Shown in pieces: positions 1 through 9,284 of a stretch of 64,000 nt of DNA. Below the pieces are notes generated by a model. That model ran no database searches and was not told the origin of the DNA. It worked only from the letters and a program-made list of their open reading frames with translations. Positions within the stretch are counted from its first letter, which is position 1, and each line of letters opens with the position of its first letter. This DNA comes from Trueperella bialowiezensis (GTDB lineage: Bacteria; Actinomycetota; Actinomycetes; Actinomycetales; Actinomycetaceae), in the NCBI RefSeq assembly GCF_900637955.1, contig NZ_LR134476.1:682001-746000 (forward strand), written 5' to 3'. The translations under genes and the position numbers were made by a program.

Positions 1-119
1 GTGGTTCCCGTCTGCCCAAGCATGTGGCCGATTCGGAATCCATCATTGCCTTCTACAGCTTTGACGCGTTCAAGCTCTAATTCTTTGCCGTCGATAATCA
101 CCCGTGCATTGCTAGACAT
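1..119 (-). CDS. gltA: Citrate synthase, N-terminal fragment (cut by window edge)
   Basis: Only the first 39 codons lie in the window. The ATG at 119-117 follows AAGGAG at about 10 nt. The translated start contains VIIDGKELEL and then EGNDGFRIGHMLGQTG, which matches the N-terminal pattern of type II citrate synthases, where a conserved EG-x-x-G-hydrophobic stretch precedes the TG-x-x-x-x-DPGF region. The enzyme condenses acetyl-CoA and oxaloacetate in the TCA cycle. It lies downstream of dapC on the same strand, separated by 91 bp, so it may have its own promoter. The identification rests on a short segment and could change with the full sequence. Confidence 0.72.
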   Translation of the reverse strand, partial: MSSNARVIIDGKELELERVKAVEGNDGFRIGHMLGQTGT

Positions 120-210
120 GGCTTCTCCTTCATGTTGTACGCCCGCAAGCGGGCAAAGATGCAACATACGTCACACTACCTGATATCAACTCAGGATAAC
201 CATCTTAAAG

Positions 211-1368
211 TCAAGATATCTCAGGTGAAATTCTTTTCAGCGCCTCTGGGAGATTTTCCAGCCGCTGGGCTGCTTCGTTAATCACCGCATCAGGAGCAGT
301 GAGCGCCATGCGAACATAGCCATCGCCCGCCTCACCGTAGAAAGTTCCCGGCGCCACCACAATCCCTAACTCGGCACACGCGTTCACAACATCCCACGAC
401 GACGCCCCCTCGGCACGCGCCCACAGGTACAGGCCGGCCACCGAATCGGGATCGTTGTGCAGACCCGCGCCATCTAACGCACTCAATAACGTGGTTCGGC
501 GCGCTTCGTAAACCTCGCGCTGGGAGCGCACGTGCTCGTCATCCCCGAGCGCGGCGACCATCGCCTGCTGCACGGGCGCAGGCACCATGAACCCCAGATG
601 CTTGCGCAACTCAATCATCGGCGTCACAATCTGCGGATCACCAGCCAAGAAAGCACCGCGGTACCCGGCCATATTCGACTGCTTCGACAGCGAATACACC
701 ATCAGCAGCCCGCGCACTGACTCGGCGTCGTTGCCGCCGCACACCTCGTCAGCTAACAACGACGGCGCACTACTCCCCTGCCAACACAGCTCGGCATAAC
801 ATTCGTCCGACGCCACGATCACGTCGTGCTCCCGCGCCCACGCCACAATCGCCCGCAACTGATCCGCACTCAGCACGTGACCAGTGGGATTGGCTGGCGA
901 GTTGAGCCACAGCATGTCCAGATCGGTCGGCCAACCAGCCACATCCGGACCCGTGTCAACTAACACCGGTTCGGCTCCAGCCAGCCGCGCCCCGACGTCG
1001 TACGTTGGATACGCAACATGCGGAAAACCAATTCGCGAACCCGGCCCCAACCCAATAAGCGACGGAAGCAGGCCAACCATTTCTTTCGAGCCGATCGTGG
1101 GCAGGATCTCCACCGGCGCGGTAATCCCCCTGCGGCGCGCCATCCAGTCGCGGATTGCAGTTCGAAGTTCAGGTGTTCCAACAACCAGCGGGTAGCCGTG
1201 CGCGTTCGTGGCCGCACCCAGCGCGGACTGAACGACGCCCGGAGTGTCATCAACCGGCGTACCAATCGTCAGATCGCAGACCCCGCCCGGATGCGCCGCC
1301 GCCCGCTTGCGCGCGGGCACCAGTTTGTCCCACGGGAAATCAGGCAGCGAATCAGTATAGAACGCCAC
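211..1368 (-). CDS. dapC: Succinyldiaminopimelate transaminase (class I/II aminotransferase)
   Basis: 385-residue PLP-dependent aminotransferase. The sequence shows the fold type I pattern: NSPANPTG near residue 156, SDEC near 187, and SLSKQSNMAGYR, in which Lys229 should hold PLP. Actinobacterial DapC enzymes of this length transfer an amino group from glutamate to N-succinyl-2-amino-6-oxopimelate in lysine and diaminopimelate synthesis, supplying peptidoglycan. It lies 2 bp after the ferredoxin gene; the fdxA-dapC pair is a conserved actinobacterial arrangement and supports the DapC assignment over a generic aminotransferase. Co-transcription with fdxA is very likely. Confidence 0.9.
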   Translation of the reverse strand: MAFYTDSLPDFPWDKLVPARKRAAAHPGGVCDLTIGTPVDDTPGVVQSALGAATNAHGYPLVVGTPELRTAIRDWMARRRGITAPVEILPTIGSKEMVGLLPSLIGLGPGSRIGFPHVAYPTYDVGARLAGAEPVLVDTGPDVAGWPTDLDMLWLNSPANPTGHVLSADQLRAIVAWAREHDVIVASDECYAELCWQGSSAPSLLADEVCGGNDAESVRGLLMVYSLSKQSNMAGYRGAFLAGDPQIVTPMIELRKHLGFMVPAPVQQAMVAALGDDEHVRSQREVYEARRTTLLSALDGAGLHNDPDSVAGLYLWARAEGASSWDVVNACAELGIVVAPGTFYGEAGDGYVRMALTAPDAVINEAAQRLENLPEALKRISPEIS

Positions 1369-1370
1369 AG

Positions 1371-1694
1371 CTAATCGTTAATACCTTCCGGCAACGCGGC
1401 AATAAGCGGGTGATCCTTCCCGATTGGTCCCATCTGCGAAGCACCACCAGGCGAACCTATGTCATCGAAGAACTCAGCATTCGCCGCGAAGTACATCGAC
1501 CACTCTTCCGGAGTGTCATCCTCATAGTAAATAGCTTCCACAGGGCACACCGGCTCACAGGCGCCGCAATCCACACACTCGTCGGGGTGGATATAGAGCA
1601 TGCGCTCGCCTTCGTAAATGCAGTCGACTGGGCACTCATCAACGCAAGCCCGATCCTTCACATCGACGCACGGTTGCGCGATAATGTACGTCAC
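1371..1694 (-). CDS. fdxA: Seven-iron ferredoxin FdxA
   Basis: 107-residue bacterial ferredoxin with a 3Fe-4S plus 4Fe-4S pattern. The N-terminus has Cys9, Cys17, Cys21 and Cys25 in the PCVDVKDRACVDECPVDC region, followed by ECVDCGACEPVCPVEA. It carries electrons in the cytoplasm. A TTG two codons upstream (1700) opens the same frame but sits directly against GGGAGG. The GTG at 1694 has that Shine-Dalgarno at 6 nt and gives the usual family start MTYIIAQPCV, so it is preferred. It is the first gene of the fdxA-dapC operon. Confidence 0.93.
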   Translation of the reverse strand: MTYIIAQPCVDVKDRACVDECPVDCIYEGERMLYIHPDECVDCGACEPVCPVEAIYYEDDTPEEWSMYFAANAEFFDDIGSPGGASQMGPIGKDHPLIAALPEGIND

Positions 1695-1767
1695 ACTCAA
1701 CCTCCCTAAGTTTTAACGTTTTCTAGAACCAATCTAATACATATCTGTTGTGCTCACCGTGACCGGC

Positions 1768-3789
1768 TTAACCGCAGGTCACAGCATGAACAGGTTCGTA
1801 CGTCCAGGAGTAGCTGGAATCCTCCTTGACTTCCCCGTTCAACGACACCTTACGGCCAACCGTGATCGAAAAACCCGACTCGCCAGCGCCGTGCGGCTCA
1901 CAATCAGCAGCGGTGTTCACTCGCGACTGTGGGCGAACATAAGAGTGGCGTTCACCCTGCCACACTTCCACATCCCAATACTTGGTCGACCACAAGCGGG
2001 TATGGACCTGACCGCCCTCAACCCACGCCTCAACGAGCGCGCCATACGGGGTGTTGTTTTCCCAGATCATCGGAATCTGCTCGCCCCACAAAGTAGCCTC
2101 AAGACCGGCCGGGTAGCGGGAAAAGTATTTCGTGTGCGGGCGGTGTGCCACGTCAACCATCCCGGCACGGTAACCAATATTGAACGTGTTCGTGGACAAC
2201 TGAGATAGGCCTCCGCCCATCGCCGTCGAATTAAACCCGTTCGCCACCACGCCAGACGATACGAATCCGTGCTCGGCATCAACCGGGCCAAGCGCATCGC
2301 CAAGATTGAACTGCTCACCCGGCTTGACCAGCGTGTTATTAATCTTTGCCGTGCCGACCACAAGATTCGTGGTACGCACCGAATCGGACGTGAGCGGAGT
2401 CGAAATCGAGGAGACGACCTCTTTAATCCCGAGCGCTTCGGCATCAGCCGTAGAAAATTCGGCCTCTTGCGTGATGATCTCAGCGACGACGGTACGATCA
2501 CCGCTGTTAGCCACGCCCAGCAGGCCCTCCGACAGCTTCGCAAAATCAACCGTTTCGCCGTCTTGCGACGGGGTAATAACCGGTGCGCCCGCTTCAATCG
2601 CGATGGTCGCATCCTTTGCGACCGAAAGCACCTCGCCCGTGTGTTCACCGACCAGCTGGGCGAACGATTCCTCATTGACGGTCAGCGACGGCGTGCCACC
2701 TTCCGCACTGAACTGGATAAGCTGACCCGTCTGCTCCGGTGAGAGCTCAATGAGCGTCTCTTTCACCGTGATCGAAATAGGCCCAGACAGCAGCGGCGCC
2801 ACAGCTTCCGCCACGAAGTCTTCCATCTCTTTCGTGGTCAGCTCGGGCTCAACCGCACTTGTGGGGAGCTGGATCGGCGCATCACCGGCCAACCACTGGG
2901 ACGTGATCGCCTTTCCGGCGTCGTCTTTCACCACGTCAACACCCAAGCTCGCCGGTTGGACGCTCGCCGCGGCACCCGAAATTGTGAGCCCCGCGTCCTG
3001 TGCAGGCAGAGCCAGCTCTGTGGCTAGACGATCCACCTCGCTGTTGAGCGCGGCCTCATCCGTGGCCAGCACGGCATCAATGTTCGCTCCGCCCATGACG
3101 TGCGCGAGCATCTTCTTCGGATGGAGAGAAAAACCCACGAGGCCATCAAACGTTTCATCAAGATCCACAGCCAAACTAATCGTGGCCGGATCAACCTCGG
3201 CGGTAGGCGCGTGGTCTGGAGCCGGCTGCTCATCAGTGCCGGCGACCGGCGCTGGAGTTACCTGACGCGGGGTGGTCACAGCTTCTGCCAAGCCGGTATC
3301 CACCGCGGCATACGCTTCGTCTTTCGACATCCCGCCAACCGGCACTCCTGAGACCGTGATCCCCTTGGGAATCTGGTCTTGCAACGCATAGGCAGCACCA
3401 ACATAGCCAAGCCCAAGGAGAGCAACAACAGCGCCCACAACAATCGGCCAGCGGCGCTTCTTCTTCGCCTTCACGCCCTCACCCGTGCCGTTCTCATCGC
3501 CAGACTCGCCTTCGTCACCCGAGCCGCTCTGTTCATCCGAGCTGCCCGAGCTGCCTGAGCCGCCCTGTTCATCCGAGCCAGCCTCGACAACCTGCGTAGC
3601 TGGCCCTTCCGGCGTCGTCTGCTTAGCTGCGGCATCGCCGGCAAGGATCTGCGTGTCCGGCTCCTCCGGCGTATCACCTGCACCGCCAACTGGCGCCTGC
3701 GAAGCCGTTTCGGGCTCGGAAGGCTCACCGCCAAGGCGTTTGTTCAACGCATCGAGCAGGTTGTCATCCTCATGGGGCTTGTGTGGCAC
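1768..3789 (-). CDS. VanW-family cell-envelope protein with peptidoglycan-binding-like repeats
   Basis: 673-residue protein. Residues 1-106 are a long acidic, Ser/Gly/Glu-rich cytoplasmic tail. A basic KKKRRW stretch (109-114) then leads into one membrane segment (about 115-136). A long extracytoplasmic part follows, containing two regions like the YoaR/putative peptidoglycan-binding domain and then a VanW domain at about 470-580 (GEQFNLGDALGP, GGGLSQLSTNTFN). VanW proteins are often linked to wall biology, but the activity is unknown. The start is a GTG with AAGGAG 8 nt upstream. It is probably a single-gene unit, 67 bp upstream of fdxA. Confidence 0.85.
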   Translation of the reverse strand: MPHKPHEDDNLLDALNKRLGGEPSEPETASQAPVGGAGDTPEEPDTQILAGDAAAKQTTPEGPATQVVEAGSDEQGGSGSSGSSDEQSGSGDEGESGDENGTGEGVKAKKKRRWPIVVGAVVALLGLGYVGAAYALQDQIPKGITVSGVPVGGMSKDEAYAAVDTGLAEAVTTPRQVTPAPVAGTDEQPAPDHAPTAEVDPATISLAVDLDETFDGLVGFSLHPKKMLAHVMGGANIDAVLATDEAALNSEVDRLATELALPAQDAGLTISGAAASVQPASLGVDVVKDDAGKAITSQWLAGDAPIQLPTSAVEPELTTKEMEDFVAEAVAPLLSGPISITVKETLIELSPEQTGQLIQFSAEGGTPSLTVNEESFAQLVGEHTGEVLSVAKDATIAIEAGAPVITPSQDGETVDFAKLSEGLLGVANSGDRTVVAEIITQEAEFSTADAEALGIKEVVSSISTPLTSDSVRTTNLVVGTAKINNTLVKPGEQFNLGDALGPVDAEHGFVSSGVVANGFNSTAMGGGLSQLSTNTFNIGYRAGMVDVAHRPHTKYFSRYPAGLEATLWGEQIPMIWENNTPYGALVEAWVEGGQVHTRLWSTKYWDVEVWQGERHSYVRPQSRVNTAADCEPHGAGESGFSITVGRKVSLNGEVKEDSSYSWTYEPVHAVTCG

Positions 3790-3863
3790 GTACTATCTCC
3801 TTATAAGGTGTCACATTAAATTTTACCGGCCGCCACCGACACTTTCGATAAAGGCCGCCAATA

Positions 3864-4244
3864 TCACCTTGGATCACGCCGTGATATCCGTGACGTCCGT
3901 GCCCTCCGGCGTCGCATAGAGTTGAGCACGAACACGGGCAGCACCGCCGCGAGCGCAGACAGCACGATCCACAACTCGGCGTATGGAGAGGTGCCGATGA
4001 GGAGGTCATCACTTGGGGGTGCGTAGAAGAAAACGATCGTCACCGCGAAAACTCCGAGCACATACGGCACCCAAGTTCGCACCCCACACCATTCCCACAT
4101 CGCCCACGCCCCGCTCGCCACGATGACGAACGCCAGCACCAGCCCCACCACGGGCAAACCCAGCGGACCGGAATACACCACCGTGCACAACAAGCCCGTA
4201 GCCGCACCAGCAAGCGTGCCAAGAGCAACGCGAACAATACCCAT
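3864..4244 (-). CDS. Small integral membrane protein of unknown function
   Basis: 126 residues with four hydrophobic segments (about residues 5-25, 28-50, 58-75 and 84-106) and a strongly basic C-terminus rich in Arg, which would be cytoplasmic. No catalytic motif is visible. The frame is open seven codons further upstream, but the ATG at 4244 is preferred: a TACACT box lies exactly 6 nt before it, as expected for a leaderless transcript. The gene is divergent from the PH-domain protein at 4336. It resembles short actinobacterial membrane proteins annotated only as hypothetical. Confidence 0.7.
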   Translation of the reverse strand: MGIVRVALGTLAGAATGLLCTVVYSGPLGLPVVGLVLAFVIVASGAWAMWEWCGVRTWVPYVLGVFAVTIVFFYAPPSDDLLIGTSPYAELWIVLSALAAVLPVFVLNSMRRRRARTSRISRRDPR

Positions 4245-4256
4245 GGCGTGAGTGTA
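4242..4256 (-). promoter_or_regulatory. Putative leaderless promoter of the small membrane protein
   Basis: TACACT at 4256-4251 on the minus strand is separated by 6 nt from the ATG at 4244-4242, with no Shine-Dalgarno between them. Confidence 0.45.
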
Positions 4257-4335
4257 TAGCCGCATGCGCGTGCCGCGCCAACCTCACCTACCGGCGAGTG
4301 TAGATTTTCAGCCCGCCGGTAAAGCCTGCAAGAAT

Positions 4336-4968
4336 ATGCCCATGACCCTCGTACTACGCGCCAAGTCCACCCGGCTGTTTACGTTCCTGTTCATTTTCCT
4401 GGCAGGTGCCACACTCATCGCATCCACCATCAACGGCGGCGTGCGCGAGTTGCTGTGGGCAACCCCCGTGTGCGGGCTTATTGTTGCCATTGGTTGGGCC
4501 GTGTTTTGGAATCCGCGCGTGGAAGTGGGCCCTTCCGGGGTGCGCGTCGTCAACATCGTGCGCGAATACCTCGTGCCGTGGACTGACCTGCGCCTAGCCG
4601 AAAACCGTTGGGGACTCTACATTTACACGCGCCATGATTCTCGCAAGATCAGCGCGTGGGCAGTGCCGTCCAATGTTGGGTTGCTGTCTAACTCGTGGCG
4701 CGACCGGAAGAAAACCCCGGAAAGCCCCGCCTCTATTAACTGGGAGGACGGCGGGCGGGTCACCAAATTCGCTCACGTCCGCTTCGTCACCGATCTCATC
4801 CAATCGCGCGCCGGCCACCTGCGTAAGAATCCGCGTCTGCGCGCCGAGCTCGCCAGCCAGAACGGCGAGCAGTGGCCAGATCGCACGACTGTCAACGTGC
4901 AAGTTGCGCCCATCGCCGCCGTCGGTACGCTCTTCGCGCTGACGGCCCTCATGTTTGCTACGAACTAG
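4336..4968 (+). CDS. PH-domain-containing membrane protein (bPH_6-like)
   Basis: 210-residue protein. Two hydrophobic segments near the N-terminus (FTFLFIFLAGATLIAS and TPVCGLIVAIGWAVF) precede a domain reading VEVGPSGVRVVNIVREYLVP-W-x-D, the pattern of the actinobacterial PH_6 domain. A last hydrophobic segment closes the C-terminus. These proteins are common in Actinobacteria and have no assigned reaction. The frame is open from 4252, but the ATG at 4336 (or 4342) fits the membrane topology better. No clear Shine-Dalgarno is present; TAGATT at about 4300 may be the -10 box. It is a monocistronic, divergent neighbour of the 3864 gene. Confidence 0.72.
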   Translation: MPMTLVLRAKSTRLFTFLFIFLAGATLIASTINGGVRELLWATPVCGLIVAIGWAVFWNPRVEVGPSGVRVVNIVREYLVPWTDLRLAENRWGLYIYTRHDSRKISAWAVPSNVGLLSNSWRDRKKTPESPASINWEDGGRVTKFAHVRFVTDLIQSRAGHLRKNPRLRAELASQNGEQWPDRTTVNVQVAPIAAVGTLFALTALMFATN

Positions 4969-5003
4969 TCGCTTCGCCAGGCTCGAGGACTCCCTCCCTC
5001 TGC

Positions 5004-5092
5004 GTTTCTGCTTATTTAGTAGTTTTGGCGAGGTCAAGGCCTCCCAACCCGCCCGTTTCTGCTTATTTAGCAATTCTGCCGGGGTCGAGGCC
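5004..5092. repeat. Two 38-bp direct repeats with 51-bp period carrying the ATTGCT-AGCAGAAAC motif
   Basis: Copies lie at 5004-5041 and 5055-5092. Both begin GTTTCTGCTTATTTAG and continue with a GGCGAGGTC / CCGGGGTCG type tail. Read on the minus strand, the second copy contains ATTGCTAAATAAGCAGAAAC, which is 17/20 identical to a site at 56789-56808. The repeats lie between the PH-domain gene and the terminator of the peptide transporter operon. Their function is unknown. Confidence 0.8.
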
Positions 5093-5102
5093 GGATACAA
5101 AA

Positions 5103-5139
5103 GCGCTGGGCCGACCCGCATTGCGAGCCGGCCCAGCGC
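5103..5139 (-). terminator. Transcription terminator hairpin after the peptide-binding protein gene
   Basis: A perfect 11-bp inverted repeat, GCGCTGGGCCG (5103-5113) with CGGCCCAGCGC (5129-5139), with a 15-nt loop. It lies 32 bp after the stop of the operon's last gene. On the minus strand the stem is followed by TTTTGTATCC, a short U-rich tail. Confidence 0.75.
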
Positions 5140-5171
5140 CGATTAACAGTTCTGACCTTAGTCAGAAGCCG

Positions 5172-6884
5172 TTACTTGATGTAGCCAATGTTCTCCACGA
5201 GCAGCGTCTCAAACGCGGTGGAACCGTAGTTCGCGAGGTTGCTCGGGATTGCCGTGATGTTTGCACGGTAGTAGAGCGGAAGAACCATGACGTTGTCCCA
5301 CACGAGCTTGTCGGCTTCGTTCGTGAGCTCGCGACGCTTCGCGTCGTCGGTCTCGGAAGCGATCTGCGGGATCAGGGCGTCAATCTCCGGAACTTCAAGA
5401 CCCGTGAAGTTCGAGTTCAGCTGCCTACCTTCGTCATCGAGCGGCTTGCCGTAGATCTGGCCAACGTTCGCCATCGGGTACGGGGTACCCTGCCATGCGA
5501 ACGAGGTCGATTCGTACTCGCCGTTCTGGATCTGCGTGAAGAAGTCCTTCGGCTCGGTGTCCGTGTAGGTCACGCGAACGCCGACCTTCTGCATCTGCTC
5601 CGTGAGCATTGCGCCTTCGTTTTCAGAGGCGTGGTTGCCCGGCAGGCGCAGGTAACGGAACGCAAGCTCCTGGCCGTCCTTCTCGTAGTAGCCAGTGGAT
5701 TCGTTCATGACGTAGCCAGCTTCTTCAAACTTTTCCTTCGCCAGTTCTTCGCTGAACTCAACCGAGTTATCAACGTAGCCGTCCTGGTTCGGCATGAAGA
5801 AGTGGTTACCCAGGTGCAGGTTGAGTTCTGCAGACGGCAGACCAGCAAGATCCGACGCCGCAATATCAGCGGTGTCGATAGCGTGCTGGATGCCCTGGCG
5901 GACCAGCTTGTCCTGCAGCACGCCTGCACGCGAATTGAACGTGAAGTGACGCCACTGCACCGAGCTCGACATCTTGATGTCAACATCCTGGCGCTTGTTA
6001 GCCGTCTCGTAGGAGGCGGCGTCCACGATGAAGTTCAGGGCGTCGATCTCCGAGTTTGCGAAGGCGGCTGCTGCCGGCTCCTGCTCGAGCGCGGAGAACG
6101 TCACCGTGTCAAGCTTCGGGGTGGGACCCCACCAGTTCGGGTTACGCTCGAGCGTGAGCACGCCCTGAGCGGTGTTCGAGTTCGTCGGGATGAACGGACC
6201 AGCCATGTACTTGGCCGATTCGACGGCGTCCTTCCAGCCTTCGTTGAAGGTCGCGGCGTCCGACAGGCCTTCAGCCGGGCCAATCTCGGACATGTTTGCC
6301 GACCAGTCCGGGTAGACCGTGTTGTACTTGACGACAACCTGGAATTCGTTCTCGCCCTTTTCGATCGACTCGATCTCGTTCCAGCCGTCAGGCGACGGGC
6401 AGGTCACGTCTTCAATCTGACCCGAGCAGGCCTTCCACGTGGCCTCGTAATCGGCGTAAGTGATCGGGGTGCCGCTGTTCCACTTCGCGTTCGGGTTCAG
6501 ATTCATCGTCAGAATCATGGCGCTCTCGCCGTCACCCTTGTCGTTCATCGTGTAAGACTCGACGTAGTTCGGGTTGACGTCGAAGTTGCCGTTCTCGTCG
6601 TAAATCCAGTTGACCGGGTTAACGAAAGAACCGATCTTGCTGGCCAGATCGACGGTGTTGCCGTCGAGGTGCCACCTGTTCCAGTTCTCCGGGTAGGCAC
6701 CGATGGTCAGCGAGAGCTTGCCGCCATCCTGGAGCTCTGCCGGATCAACCTTGTTGTAATCCGACGCGGGAAGGTCCGAGCCGCCGTCGCCGCCGTCGCC
6801 CTTGTTAGAGCCGCCGGTGGAGCAGGCGCTCAGTGCAAGAGCTGCCGCAGCAAGTAGTGCAATGCTTGCTTTCTTCAATTGCAT
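5172..6884 (-). CDS. Peptide ABC transporter substrate-binding lipoprotein (SBP_bac_5 family)
   Basis: 570-residue extracellular solute-binding protein family 5 member. It has a lipoprotein signal peptide with lipobox LSAC (Cys21), then a GGS/D-rich linker and the long two-lobe family 5 fold, including ARWNSGTP-like NAKWNSGTPITYADY and FTFNSRAGVLQD. It would capture peptides outside the membrane for the permease encoded upstream. The start is an ATG with AAGGAGG at 6-7 nt. It is the last gene of the dppB-dppC-dppDF-SBP operon, 213 bp after the ATPase, with a small hairpin in that gap and a terminator downstream. The exact substrate (di-, oligopeptide or other) cannot be read from the sequence. 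Confidence 0.9.
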   Translation of the reverse strand: MQLKKASIALLAAAALALSACSTGGSNKGDGGDGGSDLPASDYNKVDPAELQDGGKLSLTIGAYPENWNRWHLDGNTVDLASKIGSFVNPVNWIYDENGNFDVNPNYVESYTMNDKGDGESAMILTMNLNPNAKWNSGTPITYADYEATWKACSGQIEDVTCPSPDGWNEIESIEKGENEFQVVVKYNTVYPDWSANMSEIGPAEGLSDAATFNEGWKDAVESAKYMAGPFIPTNSNTAQGVLTLERNPNWWGPTPKLDTVTFSALEQEPAAAAFANSEIDALNFIVDAASYETANKRQDVDIKMSSSVQWRHFTFNSRAGVLQDKLVRQGIQHAIDTADIAASDLAGLPSAELNLHLGNHFFMPNQDGYVDNSVEFSEELAKEKFEEAGYVMNESTGYYEKDGQELAFRYLRLPGNHASENEGAMLTEQMQKVGVRVTYTDTEPKDFFTQIQNGEYESTSFAWQGTPYPMANVGQIYGKPLDDEGRQLNSNFTGLEVPEIDALIPQIASETDDAKRRELTNEADKLVWDNVMVLPLYYRANITAIPSNLANYGSTAFETLLVENIGYIK

Positions 6885-6906
6885 AAATGTCCTCCTTCAG
6901 GACCAG

Positions 6907-6928
6907 ACTTTTGCGGACGTGCAAAAGT
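6907..6928 (-). other. Small intergenic hairpin between transporter ATPase and binding-protein genes
   Basis: A perfect 8-bp inverted repeat, ACTTTTGC and GCAAAAGT, with a 6-nt loop, lies just upstream of the binding-protein Shine-Dalgarno. It could be a processing or stabilising element that raises binding-protein expression above that of the rest of the operon. That role is inference. Confidence 0.4.
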
Positions 6929-7097
6929 TACATGAACATTAGGTTAAACGATATTTCCTCGATGTGGAAACTTAAGGCGCCCTCGTTACCGTTCCGTTAC
7001 AGAGCAGACTCAAATTGTCCGGATATACCGCCGCTTCACGGTTGCCACGGCCCGCTATGCCAGCGAGCGTGCTCCACTTAGAGAACGTCAGCTCCAC

Positions 7098-9284
7098 CTA
7101 GAAAACGTCAATCTGCTGAGGGAAGTAGCACGCCACGTTGTGATCGGCGCCGACGAGCGAATACTCCGGATGAGCCGATTCGCACTTCTTCTTATCAGCT
7201 GCCCCAAGCGTCTCATACACCGGACACCTCGTGACGAAACGGCACCCCGCGGGCGGATTCGCCGGCGAGGGCAAATCGCCCTTGAGCAAGATTCGCTTAC
7301 GGCCGCGTTCCTTGGCCGGATCCGGAATCGGAATCGCAGACAGCAGGGCTTGCGTGTACGGGTGGCGCGGCGATTCGAAAACGGCGTCGACGTCGCCGAT
7401 CTCCACCAGTTTGCCCAGGTACATGACGGCCACTCGATCGGCAATATGACGGATAACCGACAGGTCGTGAGCCACGAACAGGTAGGACAGGTTGAGTTTG
7501 GCGCGCAGCTCGTCAAGCAGGTTGATGACGCCGGCCTGGATCGACACGTCAAGTGCCGAGACCGGCTCGTCCAAGATCAACAGCTTCGGCTGCACTGCAA
7601 GCGCCCGGGCGATGCCGATGCGCTGGCGCTGGCCACCAGAGAAGTTGCGCGGATAGCGGTTGACGTGCGCGGGCTCCAAGCCCACCATCGTCATGAGCTC
7701 TTTGACTCGCGGCTCGATGTCCTTCTTGTCCCATCCGGAATACTTGAGCGGTTCGGCGATGATGTCGTAGACCGGCATACGCGGGTCGAGCGAGGCCATC
7801 GGATCCTGGAAAACCACTTGCAGGTCAGTGCGTACGCGTTTGCGATCCGCGCGCGTCATCTTTGCCGTGTTCTCCCCGAGTACCACGATCTTGCCGTCGA
7901 TGGGCTCCACAAGGTCGAGGACCTGCATGAGCGTCGTCGTTTTTCCAGAACCTGATTCGCCCACAAGGCCGAGCGTTTCGCCCGCGCGGATGTCGAAGGA
8001 GATGCCGTCGACGGCGTGCACGGTTCCCACTCGACGCCGGAAAACCGCACCTTTCATGAGCGGGAAGTGCCGCTTCATATTCTCTACCCGCAGCACCTCT
8101 TCACGTTCGGCACGCGGGGTACCATCGAGCGGGGCGATGATCGGATCGGGCAGCGGATAGATGTCGCTGTACGAGCGTGATTCGTCGCGGATTTCGTGGG
8201 CGCGCCGGCAAGCCACCTGATGCGGAATGTTCGGCGTATCAGACTTGACGTCCATAAGCTCCGGTTCGCCCTTCAAACATTCGAGTTCGGCCACCGGGCA
8301 GCGAGCCGCAAACGGGCAGCCGGTTTGTTCGTAGAGCATCGAGGGCGGATTACCTTCGACGACGGCGAGCTGGTTCTCCTTACGAGCATCGAGCCGCGGT
8401 AGCGAGCCGAGCAGGCCGATCGTGTACGGCATCGCCGAATGGCCGATCGTGTACGGCATCGCCGAATGGTAGAAAATTTCGTCAACCGCGCCGCGCTCAA
8501 CGATCCGGCCGGCGTACATGACGGCCACCTTGTCGGCAATACCTGCCACGACGCCGAGGTCGTGGGTAATCATGATGACCGCGGCGCCCGTCTCCTTTTG
8601 TGCTTTACGCAGCACGTCAAGAATCTGGGCCTGGATCGTCACGTCGAGGGCCGTGGTCGGCTCGTCCGCAATAATCAAATCCGGATCATTGGCAATCGCC
8701 ATGGCGATCATCGCACGCTGGCGCATACCACCGGAAAACTCGTGTGGGAAGGACTTCACGCGGATTTCCGGGTTAGGAATACCCACGATGTCGAGCAGCT
8801 CAACGGCTCGCGCCTCGGCGTCGGCTTGCGACATGTTCTTGTTGTGTGCCTGCAAGGCCTCAACAATCTGGGAGCCGATCGTGTACACGGGCGTGAGCGC
8901 GGACAGCGGGTCCTGGAAGACCATGCCCACCGTCTTGCCGCGAATTTTGGACATGTACGCATCGGACGTGCCGAGCACTTCCACACCGTGCAGTTTCACA
9001 GACCCGGTCACGTTCGCAGACGGGTCCAGCAACCCCATGATCGACATCGAGGTCACCGACTTGCCTGAGCCAGATTCGCCCACGATGCCAAGCACTTCGC
9101 CGGATTCGACAGTGAGGTTCACGCCACGCACCGCGTGTACCACGCCGTCTTCGGACGGGAAGCGCACGTTCAAATCATTAACTTCGACGACGGGAACGCC
9201 CGGCTTGGCTTCGGGTAGCTCCTGCGGGTCGACCACCTTGGCCGCCTTCGTGGATGTGTCCTTCTTCTTAATAAGCGGGCTCAT
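7098..9284 (-). CDS. Fused two-domain peptide ABC transporter ATPase (OppD-OppF / DppD-DppF fusion)
   Basis: 728 residues with two complete ABC domains in one chain. Domain 1 has Walker A GESGSGKS (69-76), signature FSGGMRQR (about 183) and Walker B LIIADEPT (203-210). Domain 2 has Walker A GESGSGKT (442-449), signature FSGGQRQR (548-555) and LLILDEPV. Each domain ends in the oligopeptide-type Cys-rich tail (GCPFAARCP near 322; GCRFVTRCP in domain 2). It powers import through the adjacent permeases. It overlaps dppC by 4 bp, indicating translational coupling. Residues 273-290 are an exact tandem duplication of HSAMPYTIG, caused by a 27-bp DNA duplication at 8415-8468. Confidence 0.93.
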   Translation of the reverse strand: MSPLIKKKDTSTKAAKVVDPQELPEAKPGVPVVEVNDLNVRFPSEDGVVHAVRGVNLTVESGEVLGIVGESGSGKSVTSMSIMGLLDPSANVTGSVKLHGVEVLGTSDAYMSKIRGKTVGMVFQDPLSALTPVYTIGSQIVEALQAHNKNMSQADAEARAVELLDIVGIPNPEIRVKSFPHEFSGGMRQRAMIAMAIANDPDLIIADEPTTALDVTIQAQILDVLRKAQKETGAAVIMITHDLGVVAGIADKVAVMYAGRIVERGAVDEIFYHSAMPYTIGHSAMPYTIGLLGSLPRLDARKENQLAVVEGNPPSMLYEQTGCPFAARCPVAELECLKGEPELMDVKSDTPNIPHQVACRRAHEIRDESRSYSDIYPLPDPIIAPLDGTPRAEREEVLRVENMKRHFPLMKGAVFRRRVGTVHAVDGISFDIRAGETLGLVGESGSGKTTTLMQVLDLVEPIDGKIVVLGENTAKMTRADRKRVRTDLQVVFQDPMASLDPRMPVYDIIAEPLKYSGWDKKDIEPRVKELMTMVGLEPAHVNRYPRNFSGGQRQRIGIARALAVQPKLLILDEPVSALDVSIQAGVINLLDELRAKLNLSYLFVAHDLSVIRHIADRVAVMYLGKLVEIGDVDAVFESPRHPYTQALLSAIPIPDPAKERGRKRILLKGDLPSPANPPAGCRFVTRCPVYETLGAADKKKCESAHPEYSLVGADHNVACYFPQQIDVF
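8415..8468. repeat. Exact 27-bp tandem duplication inside the transporter ATPase gene
   Basis: The 27 bases at 8415-8441 are repeated without change at 8442-8468. The duplication is in frame and adds nine residues (a second HSAMPYTIG) right after the first ABC domain, where family members normally have one HPYTxGLLGS-like segment. The lack of any substitution suggests a recent slippage event. Confidence 0.93.

Noticed and set aside
5004-5092. Possible CRISPR-like direct repeat
   Set aside because: There are only two copies, they differ from each other, the spacing is 13 bp, and no cas genes are present.
4594-5121. Minus-strand frame containing a repeated LLNKQKR peptide
   Set aside because: The peptide repeat is simply the translation of the 51-bp DNA repeat at 5004-5092; the frame overlaps the PH-domain gene and has no start signal.
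4872-6857. 661-codon open frame on the plus strand
   Set aside because: It mirrors the peptide-binding protein gene, has a shadow-like composition (Arg, Val, His), and would run through the terminator at 5103-5139.
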